Shown here in pieces: positions 1 through 8,111 of a stretch of DNA of 64,000 nt. The DNA is from Devosia sp. Root685 (GTDB lineage Bacteria > Pseudomonadota > Alphaproteobacteria > Rhizobiales > Devosiaceae). Under the pieces are notes generated by a model. It did not search any database, was not told the origin of the DNA, and saw nothing but the letters and a program-made list of their open reading frames with translations. The first letter of the stretch is position 1, and each line of letters opens with the position of its first letter. Where the stretch lies: NCBI RefSeq assembly GCF_001427875.1, contig NZ_LMHK01000004.1, positions 247,903-311,902 on the forward strand, in the 5' to 3' direction. The position numbers and the translations under genes were made by a program.

Positions 1-428
1 GCCTTTTCCGCATAGCCAGAGCGCGCAAGCTTGACGAGCAGCGAAGTGCAGCGGTCCTTGGCGATGACCGAGCCGCGGTCCGCCGCCTCGATCACCTTGG
101 GCAATTCGGCCGCGATTTCATCGGCGCGAATTTCGGCCACAGCGTCGAGCGCCGTCATGGCGCCCCAAACCTGCCGATTGGTGCCGCTCCCTAGCGCATC
201 GATAAAAGCAGGGCAATAAAGCCCGATCAGATCAGGGCTGCGCGCCCCGATCTCGTAAAGCACCTTCATCGCGTCATTACGCTGCCGCGCCGTGCCCGAA
301 CGCACCAGCTCGACCAGTTCGGCAATTTGCTGTTTGTCGCCGGAGGCAGTCAGTTCCTCGGCCAAAGCCACATTGGGCTCCTCGTCGCGCCGATCCAGCG
401 CTCCGGCCAGCCGGTCGGCGACACTCAC
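1..428 (-). CDS. HEAT-repeat-like protein, 3' end cut by window edge
   Basis: Reading the minus strand from a GTG at 428 gives an open frame to the window edge (about 142 residues). It is rich in Ala, Leu, Glu and Asp, with repeating amphipathic helices of the kind seen in HEAT or armadillo solenoids (for example residues near 30-60 and 85-115). The GTG overlaps the TGA stop of the upstream deoD gene (GTGA), so the two are probably translationally coupled. No catalytic motif is visible. The function is unknown; a protein-binding scaffold role is inference from the helical repeats only. The C-terminus lies outside the window. Confidence 0.7.
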   Translation of the reverse strand, partial: MSVADRLAGALDRRDEEPNVALAEELTASGDKQQIAELVELVRSGTARQRNDAMKVLYEIGARSPDLIGLYCPAFIDALGSGTNRQVWGAMTALDAVAEIRADEIAAELPKVIEAADRGSVIAKDRCTSLLVKLARSGYAEK

Positions 429-1135
429 GCGTCCACCGCCACGTCGAGCGCCAGTTCGACCATGTCCTTGAGCGAGGTCTGGCGGGCATCGGCGTCGATT
501 TCCTCATGGGTGATGAGGCAATCGGTCATGGTGCAGATGGTCAGCGCCCTGACGCCAAAGCGCGCCGCCAAAGTGTAGAGCGCCGCCGCTTCCATCTCGA
601 CGCCGATGACGCCATGGTCGGGCAGCTTGTCGTAACCGGCAAAGCCGTCGGCATGATAGAAAATGTCCGAGGACAGCATATTGCCGGCGTGGAATTTCAG
701 GCCCTTGGCGTCGGCCTTGTCGGCCGCCGAGCGCAAAAGACCGAAATCGGCGATCGGCGCGAAATTGAAGGCCCCGAAGCGGCCCTTGACGATGGCGCTG
801 TCGGTCGAGGCGCCTTGCGCCAGGATAACGTCACGTACCTTCACCTTGGCATTAAGTCCGCCACAGGTGCCGACGCGGATCAGCGTCTTGGCGCCATAAG
901 TGTTGATCAACTCGTGCACATAGATCGAAAGCGAAGGCTGGCCCATGCCCGAAGCCTGCACGGAAATCAGCTTGCCCTTCCAGGTACCGGTATAGCCGAG
1001 GCAATTGCGCACCGAATTGACCAGTTTTGGATTGTCGAAAAACGTTTCGGCAATCCATTTGGCGCGCAGCGGGTCGCCCGGCAGCAGCACGGCCTCGGCA
1101 TAGTCGCCTTCTTTTGCGTGATTATGCGGGGTCAT
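425..1135 (-). CDS. deoD: purine-nucleoside phosphorylase (DeoD type)
   Basis: A 236-aa protein, the usual length of hexameric bacterial purine-nucleoside phosphorylases, which split purine (deoxy)nucleosides with phosphate into base and (deoxy)ribose-1-phosphate in the cytoplasm for salvage. Visible family features are LLPGDPLRAKWIAE near the N-terminus (phosphate site), MGQPSLSIYVHEL, RVGTCGG, and VEMEAAALYTLA, whose Glu contacts the ribose. The start at 1135 was chosen because GAGGAGA sits about 7 bases upstream and the protein then begins as the family does; a longer in-frame reading adds unrelated residues. It is followed with a 4-base overlap by the HEAT-repeat gene. Confidence 0.95.
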   Translation of the reverse strand: MTPHNHAKEGDYAEAVLLPGDPLRAKWIAETFFDNPKLVNSVRNCLGYTGTWKGKLISVQASGMGQPSLSIYVHELINTYGAKTLIRVGTCGGLNAKVKVRDVILAQGASTDSAIVKGRFGAFNFAPIADFGLLRSAADKADAKGLKFHAGNMLSSDIFYHADGFAGYDKLPDHGVIGVEMEAAALYTLAARFGVRALTICTMTDCLITHEEIDADARQTSLKDMVELALDVAVDA

Positions 1136-1263
1136 GCCGGTCTCCTCTTTGCTCCGATAGAGCGAGCATTGCCACCCGCCGCCCGCCTTGACAATCCTTG
1201 CGCCACGGAACGGCCTTCCCCGCCCGCGCATTCTCTCCTGAAAGGAAAACAAGGAGGCTTCTC

Positions 1264-1749
1264 ATGTCCGATAGAATCGAAGCCAAGGTCACGCATCGTT
1301 TTCGCGCCAGCCCCGAGCGGGTTTTTGACGCCTTCGTCGATCCCCAACTCGCCCGCCGCTGGCAGGCAGCCTGGCTGAAACGCTCCGGCCAGGCAGGCCG
1401 GCTGACCCGTTCGGAAATCGATCCCCGCGTCGGTGGCAGGTTCATCCTGGCCGATGAGCGCGAGGACGGCGAGGCGCGCCACTGGGGCACCTTTCTCGCG
1501 CTTGATCGCCCCACAAAGATTTCCTTTTCCTGGATCGTCGACGAGAGCGAAGAGGACGATCCCGGCCTCGTCAGCATGATCATCGAGCCCGAACCCAATG
1601 GGCCGGGCAGCGTCGTCACGCTCTACAACACCATGGACGCACAGTGGGAAGACTGGTTGGCCCAGACCGAAAAGGGCTGGATCGCCCTCCTTGGCGGCAT
1701 AGAAGATGTCATAGAACGGCGCGATATTCCCCCGATGCTAAACGCTTGA
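1264..1749 (+). CDS. SRPBCC (AHSA1-like) domain protein
   Basis: A 161-aa protein made almost wholly of one START/Bet v1-like ligand-binding fold. The N-terminal strand with SPERVFDAFVDP and the mid-domain GGRF segment are typical of the Aha1 C-terminal homology (SRPBCC) family. An AAGGAGG box at 1251-1257 fixes the start at 1264; an ATG further upstream lacks such a site. The family binds hydrophobic ligands or acts as a small-molecule sensor, and the ligand here cannot be told. It is monocistronic, with deoD divergent on the left and argC downstream. A second member of the family is at 20602-21060. Confidence 0.85.
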   Translation: MSDRIEAKVTHRFRASPERVFDAFVDPQLARRWQAAWLKRSGQAGRLTRSEIDPRVGGRFILADEREDGEARHWGTFLALDRPTKISFSWIVDESEEDDPGLVSMIIEPEPNGPGSVVTLYNTMDAQWEDWLAQTEKGWIALLGGIEDVIERRDIPPMLNA

Positions 1750-1806
1750 CGGCGCGGGGCATCAGCCCCATCTAGTCACCAGCAATTTTGCGCGGGAGCC
1801 AGGAAC

Positions 1807-2760
1807 ATGGTCGCGAAGATCTTTATCGACGGGGAAGCCGGAACCACGGGGCTGCAAATCCGCGAGCGCCTGGCCGGCCGTCGCGATCTCGAGGTCATTT
1901 CCATTGCGCAGGAAAAGCGCAAGGACCAGGACGAACGCAAGCGCCTGCTCAATGCCGCCGATATTGCTGTCCTTTGCTTGCCCGACGAGGCGGCCAAGGA
2001 AAGCGTGCGGCTGGTCGACAATGGCACGACCCGCATCATCGACGCGTCGACTGCGTTCCGGGTCGATCCAGATTGGGCCTACGGCTTTGCCGAGATGGAC
2101 AGGGATCAGAGCGAAAAAATCGCCAATGCGCGCTTTGTCGCCAATCCCGGCTGCTGGCCGCAGGGCCTGATCGCGGGCCTGCGCCCGCTGATCGCCGCCG
2201 GCCTTATTCCGGCCGATCATCCGATCATCTATCACGGCATTTCCGGTTATTCCGGCGGCGGCCGCCAGATGATCGAGGACTATGTGGCCGAGGGCGCTGG
2301 GGCGAGCGAGTTCATGCCCTATGGCCTGACCTTCCAACACAAGCATGTGCCGGAAATGACCTTTTACACCGGCCTCAAGCGCGAGCCCCTGTTCGAGCCC
2401 GTCGTCGGCAATTTTGCGCAGGGGATGACCACGTCCCTGCCCCTCCAGCTTGAGACACTCGCCAAAGTCCCGACCGGCGCCGAAATTCATGCCGCCATCG
2501 CCGACCACTTTGCCGGCATCAAGGATAGCTTTGTGAAGGTGGCTCCATACGATCCAGCGCTGGGCAAGAGCCCGGCCCTCGATCCGCAGGTTCACAACGG
2601 CACAAATACGCTGACGCTCCATGTCTTTGCCAACGACGCTCGCGCCCAGGCCGCTATCGTCGCCGTCTATGACAATCTCGGTAAGGGCGCTTCGGGCGCC
2701 GCGGTGCAGAACCTCAACCTCATGCTCGGCGTCGCCGCGGCCGAGAGCCTGGCGGCCTGA
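1807..2760 (+). CDS. argC: N-acetyl-gamma-glutamyl-phosphate reductase (short, type 2)
   Basis: A 317-aa cytoplasmic enzyme of arginine synthesis that reduces N-acetylglutamyl-5-phosphate with NADPH to the semialdehyde. The N-terminal FIDGEAGTTGLQI is the nucleotide-binding loop. NPGCWPQG near residue 117 holds the catalytic Cys. The motif YHGISGYSGGGRQ near residue 150 is characteristic of the short AGPR type. GAGCCAGGAAC upstream is a reasonable ribosome-binding site. The next gene (GNAT) begins 2 bases after the stop, so the two are likely cotranscribed. argG of the same pathway is at 36.5 kb, so arginine genes are dispersed. Confidence 0.96.
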   Translation: MVAKIFIDGEAGTTGLQIRERLAGRRDLEVISIAQEKRKDQDERKRLLNAADIAVLCLPDEAAKESVRLVDNGTTRIIDASTAFRVDPDWAYGFAEMDRDQSEKIANARFVANPGCWPQGLIAGLRPLIAAGLIPADHPIIYHGISGYSGGGRQMIEDYVAEGAGASEFMPYGLTFQHKHVPEMTFYTGLKREPLFEPVVGNFAQGMTTSLPLQLETLAKVPTGAEIHAAIADHFAGIKDSFVKVAPYDPALGKSPALDPQVHNGTNTLTLHVFANDARAQAAIVAVYDNLGKGASGAAVQNLNLMLGVAAAESLAA

Positions 2761-2762
2761 TC

Positions 2763-3050
2763 ATGGCAGATTACAAGATCCAGCGGGAAGAAGGCCCCAC
2801 CCGCGGCCGCTATGTCATTGACCTGGCGTCAGGCGCCGAAGCGGAAATGACCTATCGCCGCGAAGACGGCCGCATCATCATCGATCATACCGGTGTGCCC
2901 AAAGAATACGAAGGCCGCGGCATTGCCCTCGAACTGGTCAAGGCTTCCATCGCCGACGCGCGCGCCGAAGGGTTCAAAATCACCCCGGTCTGTCCCTATG
3001 TGGTGGTCCAGTTCCGCCGCCATCCGGAATGGACTGACCTGCTCGCCTAG
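2763..3050 (+). CDS. GNAT-like N-acetyltransferase (YjdJ type)
   Basis: A 95-aa protein matching the minimal GCN5-related fold: a beta strand with AEMTYRREDGR, then a strand ending VPKEYEGRGIALELV, where the R/Q-x-x-G-x-G/A pyrophosphate loop is EGRGIA, and a C-terminal CPYVVVQFRRHPEW typical of the YjdJ subfamily. Substrate unknown. It starts 2 bases after argC and probably shares its transcript. Its TAG stop overlaps the stop of the convergent DUF1275 gene on the other strand, leaving no room for a terminator between them. Confidence 0.85.
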   Translation: MADYKIQREEGPTRGRYVIDLASGAEAEMTYRREDGRIIIDHTGVPKEYEGRGIALELVKASIADARAEGFKITPVCPYVVVQFRRHPEWTDLLA

Positions 3051-3724
3051 TGAAAGGCCCGCATAAGGGCAATGGTGAGCAGCGCTAGCCCCATACCAAC
3101 AAACATCCATCCGCCTATCGCGAGATAGGCGGCAACACCCAGAATGCCGCCAAAGATGAAGGCGGCCATTGTCATGCTGTAAAGCCTCAGCCGCGCCGTG
3201 GCCTCCGGGTCCTTTGACTGCGCCCCGATAAGGCCCGCCAGACCCAGACCGATATCCGTCGCCATCCCCGAAACATGAGTGGTGCGCACCCGTGCGTTGG
3301 AAATTCGCGTCGTCGCGGCATTCTGAATGCCCATGGCAAAACTCAGGCCGAGGACCAGCCCATGAGCGGGGAGAACCTGCAACAGATCGGCGCCACCCAG
3401 CACGAAGACGACGAGACCCTCGAGCACGATGCCGTAGGCATATTTGGCCCGGCTCTGCCGCGTTCCACCCCACTGAATGAGCAGACCCGAAACCATGGCG
3501 CCGAGGATAAAGGCCGAAAGAAACAGTGCGAAAATCCCGGCCAGCGACCAATCGCCAAGCGCCAGATGGTCGGAAAAGGACGAGGCATTGCCCGTCATAT
3601 TGGCCGAGAAGAACCCCGCGGCCTGAAACCCGGCCGCATTGAGCGCGCCGGCCATCGCCGCAAACAACACGGCCATTTGCCCGTCGAGCCTGAACGTGCG
3701 CTTGTGGCCTTCGCTGATCAGCAC
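3047..3724 (-). CDS. DUF1275 (YoaK) family membrane protein
   Basis: A 225-aa integral membrane protein with about six hydrophobic segments. The N-terminal part, with [21 protein letters not shown], carries the family's typical N-terminal GxxNA...F.S.MTGN signature. The start is GTG at 3724, supported by GGAGGCAGG about 7 bases upstream. The YoaK/DUF1275 family is widespread and of unknown transport or structural role. It overlaps the convergent GNAT gene by 4 bases at the stop codons. tRNA-Ala lies 65 bases upstream on the same strand. Confidence 0.88.
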   Translation of the reverse strand: MLISEGHKRTFRLDGQMAVLFAAMAGALNAAGFQAAGFFSANMTGNASSFSDHLALGDWSLAGIFALFLSAFILGAMVSGLLIQWGGTRQSRAKYAYGIVLEGLVVFVLGGADLLQVLPAHGLVLGLSFAMGIQNAATTRISNARVRTTHVSGMATDIGLGLAGLIGAQSKDPEATARLRLYSMTMAAFIFGGILGVAAYLAIGGWMFVGMGLALLTIALMRAFH

Positions 3725-3788
3725 CCCTGCCTCCGCCGGGCAAATCCCGCACTCGCCAAAGCTCTGATAGCATCGATTTGGAAAGAAT

Positions 3789-3864
<76 letters not shown>

Positions 3865-3900
3865 GCACCAATGGTTGAGATATGGACATAAATCCGAGTT

Positions 3901-3931
3901 GGAGCAAGGGGGATATATGTGTCCCTGCTCC
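3901..3931. other. hairpin between reductase gene and tRNA-Ala
   Basis: GGAGCA with adjoining G-run pairs with CCC-TGCTCC across a loop containing GATATATGTG. It lies just downstream of the stop of the minus-strand reductase gene. It has no clear T-run in either direction, so it may be a weak terminator or an mRNA end-protecting stem. Confidence 0.4.
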
Positions 3932-3939
3932 GCCGAGTG

Positions 3940-4953
3940 CTAGACCAGTTTGTGTTCAATAAGGCTCCGGCCCGTGGCGACCGCGGCCTCGGCGGAGGAG
4001 ATGAGCGGGCGTCCCAGGCGCTCACTGCCGCGACGGCCATCGACGCGTTTGCGCGCCCCAAGTTCATGCATATTGTCCCGCACCTCACGATCGAAAAGTG
4101 CAACGGCACGCAACAGCCAATTGGGTAATTCCCGCGTCGGCACGCGACGGCTGGGAAAGGCCGGACGCAACATCACGCCCATTTCGGCCATGGAATAGGT
4201 GCCTTCCGAAGCAATGCAGCGCTGCCCGCCGGCCGTGGGATTGGTCATGGCATCGACCTGGAGCGCAGCGACGTCGCGCACATCGACCACCGACATGGCA
4301 AGTTTCGGCACGGCAGGCAGCCGGCCATCGAGCAGCCGCCGCACCAGCGTGGAGGACGTACCAGGGTCCTCATCGAGCAAAGGCCCAAAAATGCCGGCAG
4401 GATTGATGACGGCTAGGTCGTTGTGGCGGTCGGCGGCATCCATCAATGCCCAGGCTTCGCGTTCAGCAAGGGTTTTGGATTTGGGATAGGCGCCGGTCGT
4501 GGCGCTTTCGACATTGGTCCAGTCCGCCTCGGTCAGGACCCGCGAATAGTCCTCATGCCCATATTGGATAGCCGCGATGGAGGAGGTCAGCACGACGCGC
4601 TCGACCCCGGCGGCCAGCGCCGCCCTGATGGCGCGCCGCGTGCCTTCCACCGCCGGCCGGATCAGCTCATCGGGATCCTTGGGCGTTTCGAGCACGAAGG
4701 GCGAGGCGGTATGTTGCAGATAGCGTACGCCGGCCATCGCCTCGTCCCACCCGTTGTCGGCCAGGAGATCAAGCGCCACGAATTCGAGCCGGGTGACATC
4801 GGCACCGGCCATGGCGAGCGTCTCGCGGACCTTGGCCGCTTTGTCGAGGTTGCGTACGCTGCCGCGGACGGTGTAGCCAGAGTTGAGCAATTGCAGGGCG
4901 ACATGGCCGCCGAGAAAACCGGAAATACCGGTGACGAGAACGAGATCGGTCAT
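3940..4953 (-). CDS. NAD(P)-dependent epimerase/reductase (extended SDR, dihydroflavonol-reductase-like)
   Basis: A 337-aa Rossmann-fold protein. TGISGFLGGHVA near residue 8 is the TGxxGxxG nucleotide motif of extended short-chain dehydrogenases. A Ser-containing LTSSIAAIQY near residue 120 and the YPKSK (YxxxK) catalytic pair near residue 160 are present, as is NPAGIFGP. This subgroup reduces aldehydes and ketones (aldehyde/dihydroflavonol reductase-like); the substrate is unknown. The start at 4953 is supported by GGAG about 8 bases upstream; a longer frame runs into the divergent regulator and is not credible. It is divergent from the TetR gene at 5019 with a shared operator between them. 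Confidence 0.9.
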   Translation of the reverse strand: MTDLVLVTGISGFLGGHVALQLLNSGYTVRGSVRNLDKAAKVRETLAMAGADVTRLEFVALDLLADNGWDEAMAGVRYLQHTASPFVLETPKDPDELIRPAVEGTRRAIRAALAAGVERVVLTSSIAAIQYGHEDYSRVLTEADWTNVESATTGAYPKSKTLAEREAWALMDAADRHNDLAVINPAGIFGPLLDEDPGTSSTLVRRLLDGRLPAVPKLAMSVVDVRDVAALQVDAMTNPTAGGQRCIASEGTYSMAEMGVMLRPAFPSRRVPTRELPNWLLRAVALFDREVRDNMHELGARKRVDGRRGSERLGRPLISSAEAAVATGRSLIEHKLV

Positions 4954-4972
4954 ATCTGTCTCCAAGATCAGA

Positions 4973-5002
4973 ATTGAACGATATGTACTAATATCGTTCA
5001 AT
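4973..5002. promoter_or_regulatory. perfect inverted-repeat operator between TetR and reductase genes
   Basis: Two 12-bp arms, ATTGAACGATAT (4973-4984) and ATATCGTTCAAT (4991-5002), are exact reverse complements separated by 6 bp. They lie midway in the 65-bp gap between divergent start codons (4953 and 5019). TTGAAC and TTCAAT within the arms are spaced about as -35 and -10 elements would be on both strands. The most economical reading is the binding site of the adjacent TetR protein, repressing both genes. Confidence 0.85.
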
Positions 5003-5018
5003 AAGTTCAAGTGCGAGT

Positions 5019-5588
5019 ATGAAATTGAGTGAAGTGGCAGCAGACCGGGCAGGAGAAAAGCGGCGACGTGTCGTCGAAGCGGCGCGCTACCTGATCCTGC
5101 GCCATGGGCTGCGCGGCACGACCATGGAGGCCATTGCCCGCGAAGCCGGCATGGCCAAGCCGACACTTTATGCGCAGTTTCCCGACAAGGATGCGGTCTT
5201 CGCCGCCATTGTCGATGGCCTCACCGAGGAGCTGGTCGAGGCCTTTCGACAGGGCATGACCGGGAAGGGCGACCTGGCTGACCGGGTAGGTTCGGCGCTG
5301 GCCCTGCAGTTCGCAGCACTCAACCGCGCGCTCGACGGCTCGCCCCATGCGACCGAACTGATGAGCGAGCATCGCCGCGCCGGCGAAAAATTCCGCGAAA
5401 AAGATCGCCTGGCGCATGACGAGTTGGCAGAGGCGCTCAAGACGGCCGGCATCGCCGAGGCCAGTATGCTGGCCGACCTCGTGATGGCGGCGTCCTATGG
5501 CATTGCACTCAAGGCCACCGACGAAAAGCAGATGATCGCGGCGATCAGGCTTTTGTGCCGCCGCGTCATCGCGCCGGAGCTGGGTTAG
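5019..5588 (+). CDS. TetR/AcrR family transcriptional regulator
   Basis: A 189-aa regulator. Residues about 10-60 form the TetR helix-turn-helix: RRRVVEAARYLILRHGLRGT, then MEAIAREAGMAKPTLYAQFP with the usual LYxxF recognition helix end. The C-terminal helical domain would bind an inducer that cannot be predicted. It is divergent from the reductase gene across a perfect palindrome, so it very probably represses both. The ribosome-binding site is weak (GTGCGAGT). Its TAG stop overlaps the stop of the convergent Gfo/Idh/MocA gene by 4 bases. Confidence 0.93.
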   Translation: MKLSEVAADRAGEKRRRVVEAARYLILRHGLRGTTMEAIAREAGMAKPTLYAQFPDKDAVFAAIVDGLTEELVEAFRQGMTGKGDLADRVGSALALQFAALNRALDGSPHATELMSEHRRAGEKFREKDRLAHDELAEALKTAGIAEASMLADLVMAASYGIALKATDEKQMIAAIRLLCRRVIAPELG

Positions 5589-6586
5589 ACCTTTTCCCAG
5601 GCGCCGGATTTTTCGCTGGCAAAGATCGCGTCGAGCACCTTCATTGAGGCGATCGCGTCTTCGACATCATAGGGCAGCGGCGCTTCGCCCAGCACGGCCC
5701 TGGCGAAAGCCTCGGCCTGCTCGGTATATTGATCGCATTCGCGCACGATTTCCCGCCGCGCCAGCGAGCCATCGAGCGGCGAGCCGGTATCGATCGTAAT
5801 GGCGCTGCGCTCACCGGTCAGAGCATTGTAGGGAATGATGATCTCGAGCTTGCCCTTGGTCCCGAAAACCTGGACGCGCTGGTGGCGCACCAATTGGGTG
5901 GAGCAGGTAAAGGTCAGCCGCTTGCCCATGCCAAAATCCATCATCACGCTGGCGAGGCGATCGGTGCCGAAAGTGGGGTCGCGCTCGACCAGCGAAACGA
6001 CGCGCTGCGGCTCGCTTTCGAACAGGAACCGGCCGCTGGTGATCGGATAGCAGCCGATATCCAGAATGCCGCCACCCCCGATATCGGCCTTGTTGCGCAC
6101 ATTGTCCGGATTGGCATTGAAATAGGAAAAGACCGCATCGATGGCCCGGACCTCGCCGAGTTCGCCCGAGCGGATGATGTCGCGGGCCCGCTGCCATTGG
6201 GGATGAAAGCGGATCATGAAGGCTTCCATGACGAGGCGCCCCGCCGGCACCTGACGCAGCTCTTCGGCTTCCTTTGCCGTGATGGCGATGGGTTTTTCGC
6301 ACAGCACATGCTTTCCCGCCCGCGTCGCGGCAAGCGTCATCGGCACGTGCAGGTGGTTTGGCAAGGGATTGTAGATGACGTCGATCTCGGGATCGGCGAA
6401 GAGTTCTTCATAAGAGCCATAGGCTTTGGCGATGCCCAGTTCGTCGGCCGCCTGCCGCGCCTTGGAAAGATCGCGCGAGGCAATGGCCACCACTTCGCAA
6501 TTTTCCGCCTGCTGGATGGCCGGCGTCACCTTGGACATGCCGATATTGGCGGTGGACAATATCCCCCAGCGCACTTTCTTCGTCAT
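5585..6586 (-). CDS. Gfo/Idh/MocA family oxidoreductase
   Basis: A 333-aa NAD(P)-dependent sugar or polyol dehydrogenase-like enzyme. The N-terminal GILSTANIG is the Rossmann loop. HVLCEKPIA near residue 95 is the EKP motif with the catalytic Lys. GGGGILDIGCYPI near residue 170 is the family's substrate-site GG...D.G.Y/H segment. The start at 6586 is set by GGGAGG at 6593-6598; a start 18 bases upstream would place that site inside the gene. The substrate is unknown, and there is no sugar transport operon beside it. Confidence 0.92.
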   Translation of the reverse strand: MTKKVRWGILSTANIGMSKVTPAIQQAENCEVVAIASRDLSKARQAADELGIAKAYGSYEELFADPEIDVIYNPLPNHLHVPMTLAATRAGKHVLCEKPIAITAKEAEELRQVPAGRLVMEAFMIRFHPQWQRARDIIRSGELGEVRAIDAVFSYFNANPDNVRNKADIGGGGILDIGCYPITSGRFLFESEPQRVVSLVERDPTFGTDRLASVMMDFGMGKRLTFTCSTQLVRHQRVQVFGTKGKLEIIIPYNALTGERSAITIDTGSPLDGSLARREIVRECDQYTEQAEAFARAVLGEAPLPYDVEDAIASMKVLDAIFASEKSGAWEKV

Positions 6587-6725
6587 CTTTGCCTCCCTTG
6601 TCATACCGCGATTGGCCTAGCGCCCTCCCCCATCGTGCTGCAAGCGGAAAGCGCGGTCACGGCACTGTCATCGCCCGGCCATTAACCCCATAAAATACTG
6701 CCTCCTTCTTGCCGGGATCGCCGTG

Positions 6726-6740
6726 TTAACGTCCGCTTAA
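6726..6740 (+). promoter_or_regulatory. CtrA-type site (TTAA-N7-TTAA)
   Basis: TTAA at 6726-6729, seven bases, then TTAA at 6737-6740, matching the consensus of the alphaproteobacterial cell-cycle regulator CtrA. It is 30 bases ahead of the start of the unknown membrane protein gene at 6771. Another TTAA half-site occurs about 45 bases further upstream. Binding is inference from consensus. Confidence 0.55.
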
Positions 6741-6770
6741 TCGGCCTATCGGGCCACAGGGGGATCAGAG

Positions 6771-8111
6771 ATGCAGCTCAAGCCCAACGCCTTCCGTCTC
6801 AACGAAACGGTCCGTGGGGTGGAAACCATGACCCGCTTCGCTCTCGCGGTGCTGGCGCTGGCCTCGGGCGTCTACACCTATCTCGGCGTGCGCGGCATTT
6901 TGGATGGCTCGGCCACCTTCGTTTTCTTTGCCGCCATCATCTATTCGGCGGCCGTTTCCGTCGCCATCTACGCCTTCTGGAGCTACATGCTCCGCTTCGT
7001 GCCGCTGGTCACCTCCGGGGTTCAGCGCATTGGCCTTTTCGTCACCATGGCCATTGGCTGCGCCATGATCATCGCCATGAGTTCCTGGCTCAACGCCGCG
7101 GCCCTCGCCGGGTCGGCCGCCACCGAACAACACATGGCCGTCACGCTTCAGGGCTATGCCGAAGACCTCGACCAGGCTCATGCCAATGCGCTGGCGGCAC
7201 AGAGCCTCCTCCCCGACGTGCAGCGCGCCGCCGAACGTTTTTCCGGCCTTGCTGCCGACGAACGTGAATCAGGCGCCCTCACCGGCACTACCGGCTCGGG
7301 CAGCGTCGTCCAATTGCTCACCCAGATGGGTTCGCAGATGAACCAGCTGGCCTCAACCATTACCGGCAGCCGCGAAGAGGTGGCAGCCCTTTTCGAACAG
7401 GGTTCGGCGCGCCTTGCCACCATGCGCGAACTGGTCTCGACGCCCGGCCAGATCGAGCCCCGCGCCGATGCCTTCCAGAGCGAGGCCGTGCAGCTTTCGG
7501 CCGTCATCGCCTCGCTGCAGCAGACCGGCGTTGCCGCCTCGGTCAAGCGCGCCGCGGCCGATCTTTCCGCCGGCTTCATCGCCCCGGTGGCCGATGGCCG
7601 CTCGGCCGATCTCGCCAATCGGCAGGACCAGGTTATGGAAACCGTCCGCACGTCCGTTGCGGCGCAGTCGACCGCGCTCAGCGCCGCCGCCGACGAGATT
7701 CTGGCGACCCCGCCGGTCGAACAACGCCGCTATGTCCCCCTGTCGAGCGCCGAAGCCGTCATCCGCTACTGGCAGGATTTCATTCCATCCTGGGCCGGCG
7801 CCATTTCCATCGACCTTCTGCCCGTCGTACTCGTTCTGGTGCTGATGATCGTCAACGACGCCATGCGAAAAGATTCATCCTCCCTCGAAGAAGCGGAGAA
7901 TATTACCGCCGCAGAAATGCTGCGGGCCCTGGCGCTTTATCGCCGCATGGAGGCTGCGGGCGTTGATGTTGCAACCGGCCAGCCGCGACCAGAGCCGCAA
8001 GCGCCGGCCGAAGACCTGCCCGCCGCCGCCGAATTGCCAGCCGACGATGGCACGGTAACCCCGATCGAAGCCGCCCAGCGCAAACGCACCGACGGACCCC
8101 GGCCGGCATGA
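6771..8111 (+). CDS. unknown membrane protein with large central periplasmic/coiled domain
   Basis: A 446-aa protein that I do not recognise. Three hydrophobic segments lie in residues 20-115 (ALAVLALASGVYTYLG; the FVFFAAIIYSAAVSVAIYAF region; the LFVTMAIGCAMIIAMSS region). A long Ala- and Gln-rich, probably helical or coiled region follows (about 120-320). A further strong segment, IDLLPVVLVLVLMIV, is near residue 360. The tail is cytoplasmic and rich in Pro, Ala and Glu. The layout recalls a membrane anchor with an extracytoplasmic coiled domain. The stop overlaps the next gene's start (ATGA), so the two form an operon. A CtrA-type site is upstream. Confidence 0.75.
   Translation: MQLKPNAFRLNETVRGVETMTRFALAVLALASGVYTYLGVRGILDGSATFVFFAAIIYSAAVSVAIYAFWSYMLRFVPLVTSGVQRIGLFVTMAIGCAMIIAMSSWLNAAALAGSAATEQHMAVTLQGYAEDLDQAHANALAAQSLLPDVQRAAERFSGLAADERESGALTGTTGSGSVVQLLTQMGSQMNQLASTITGSREEVAALFEQGSARLATMRELVSTPGQIEPRADAFQSEAVQLSAVIASLQQTGVAASVKRAAADLSAGFIAPVADGRSADLANRQDQVMETVRTSVAAQSTALSAAADEILATPPVEQRRYVPLSSAEAVIRYWQDFIPSWAGAISIDLLPVVLVLVLMIVNDAMRKDSSSLEEAENITAAEMLRALALYRRMEAAGVDVATGQPRPEPQAPAEDLPAAAELPADDGTVTPIEAAQRKRTDGPRPA

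Noticed and set aside
506-1378. 290-aa plus-strand ORF
   Set aside because: Lies antisense to deoD, has no family-like motif and no ribosome-binding site; long shadow frames are expected at this GC content.
1762-2622. 286-aa minus-strand ORF
   Set aside because: Antisense to argC, which has full catalytic motifs; composition is that of a shadow frame.
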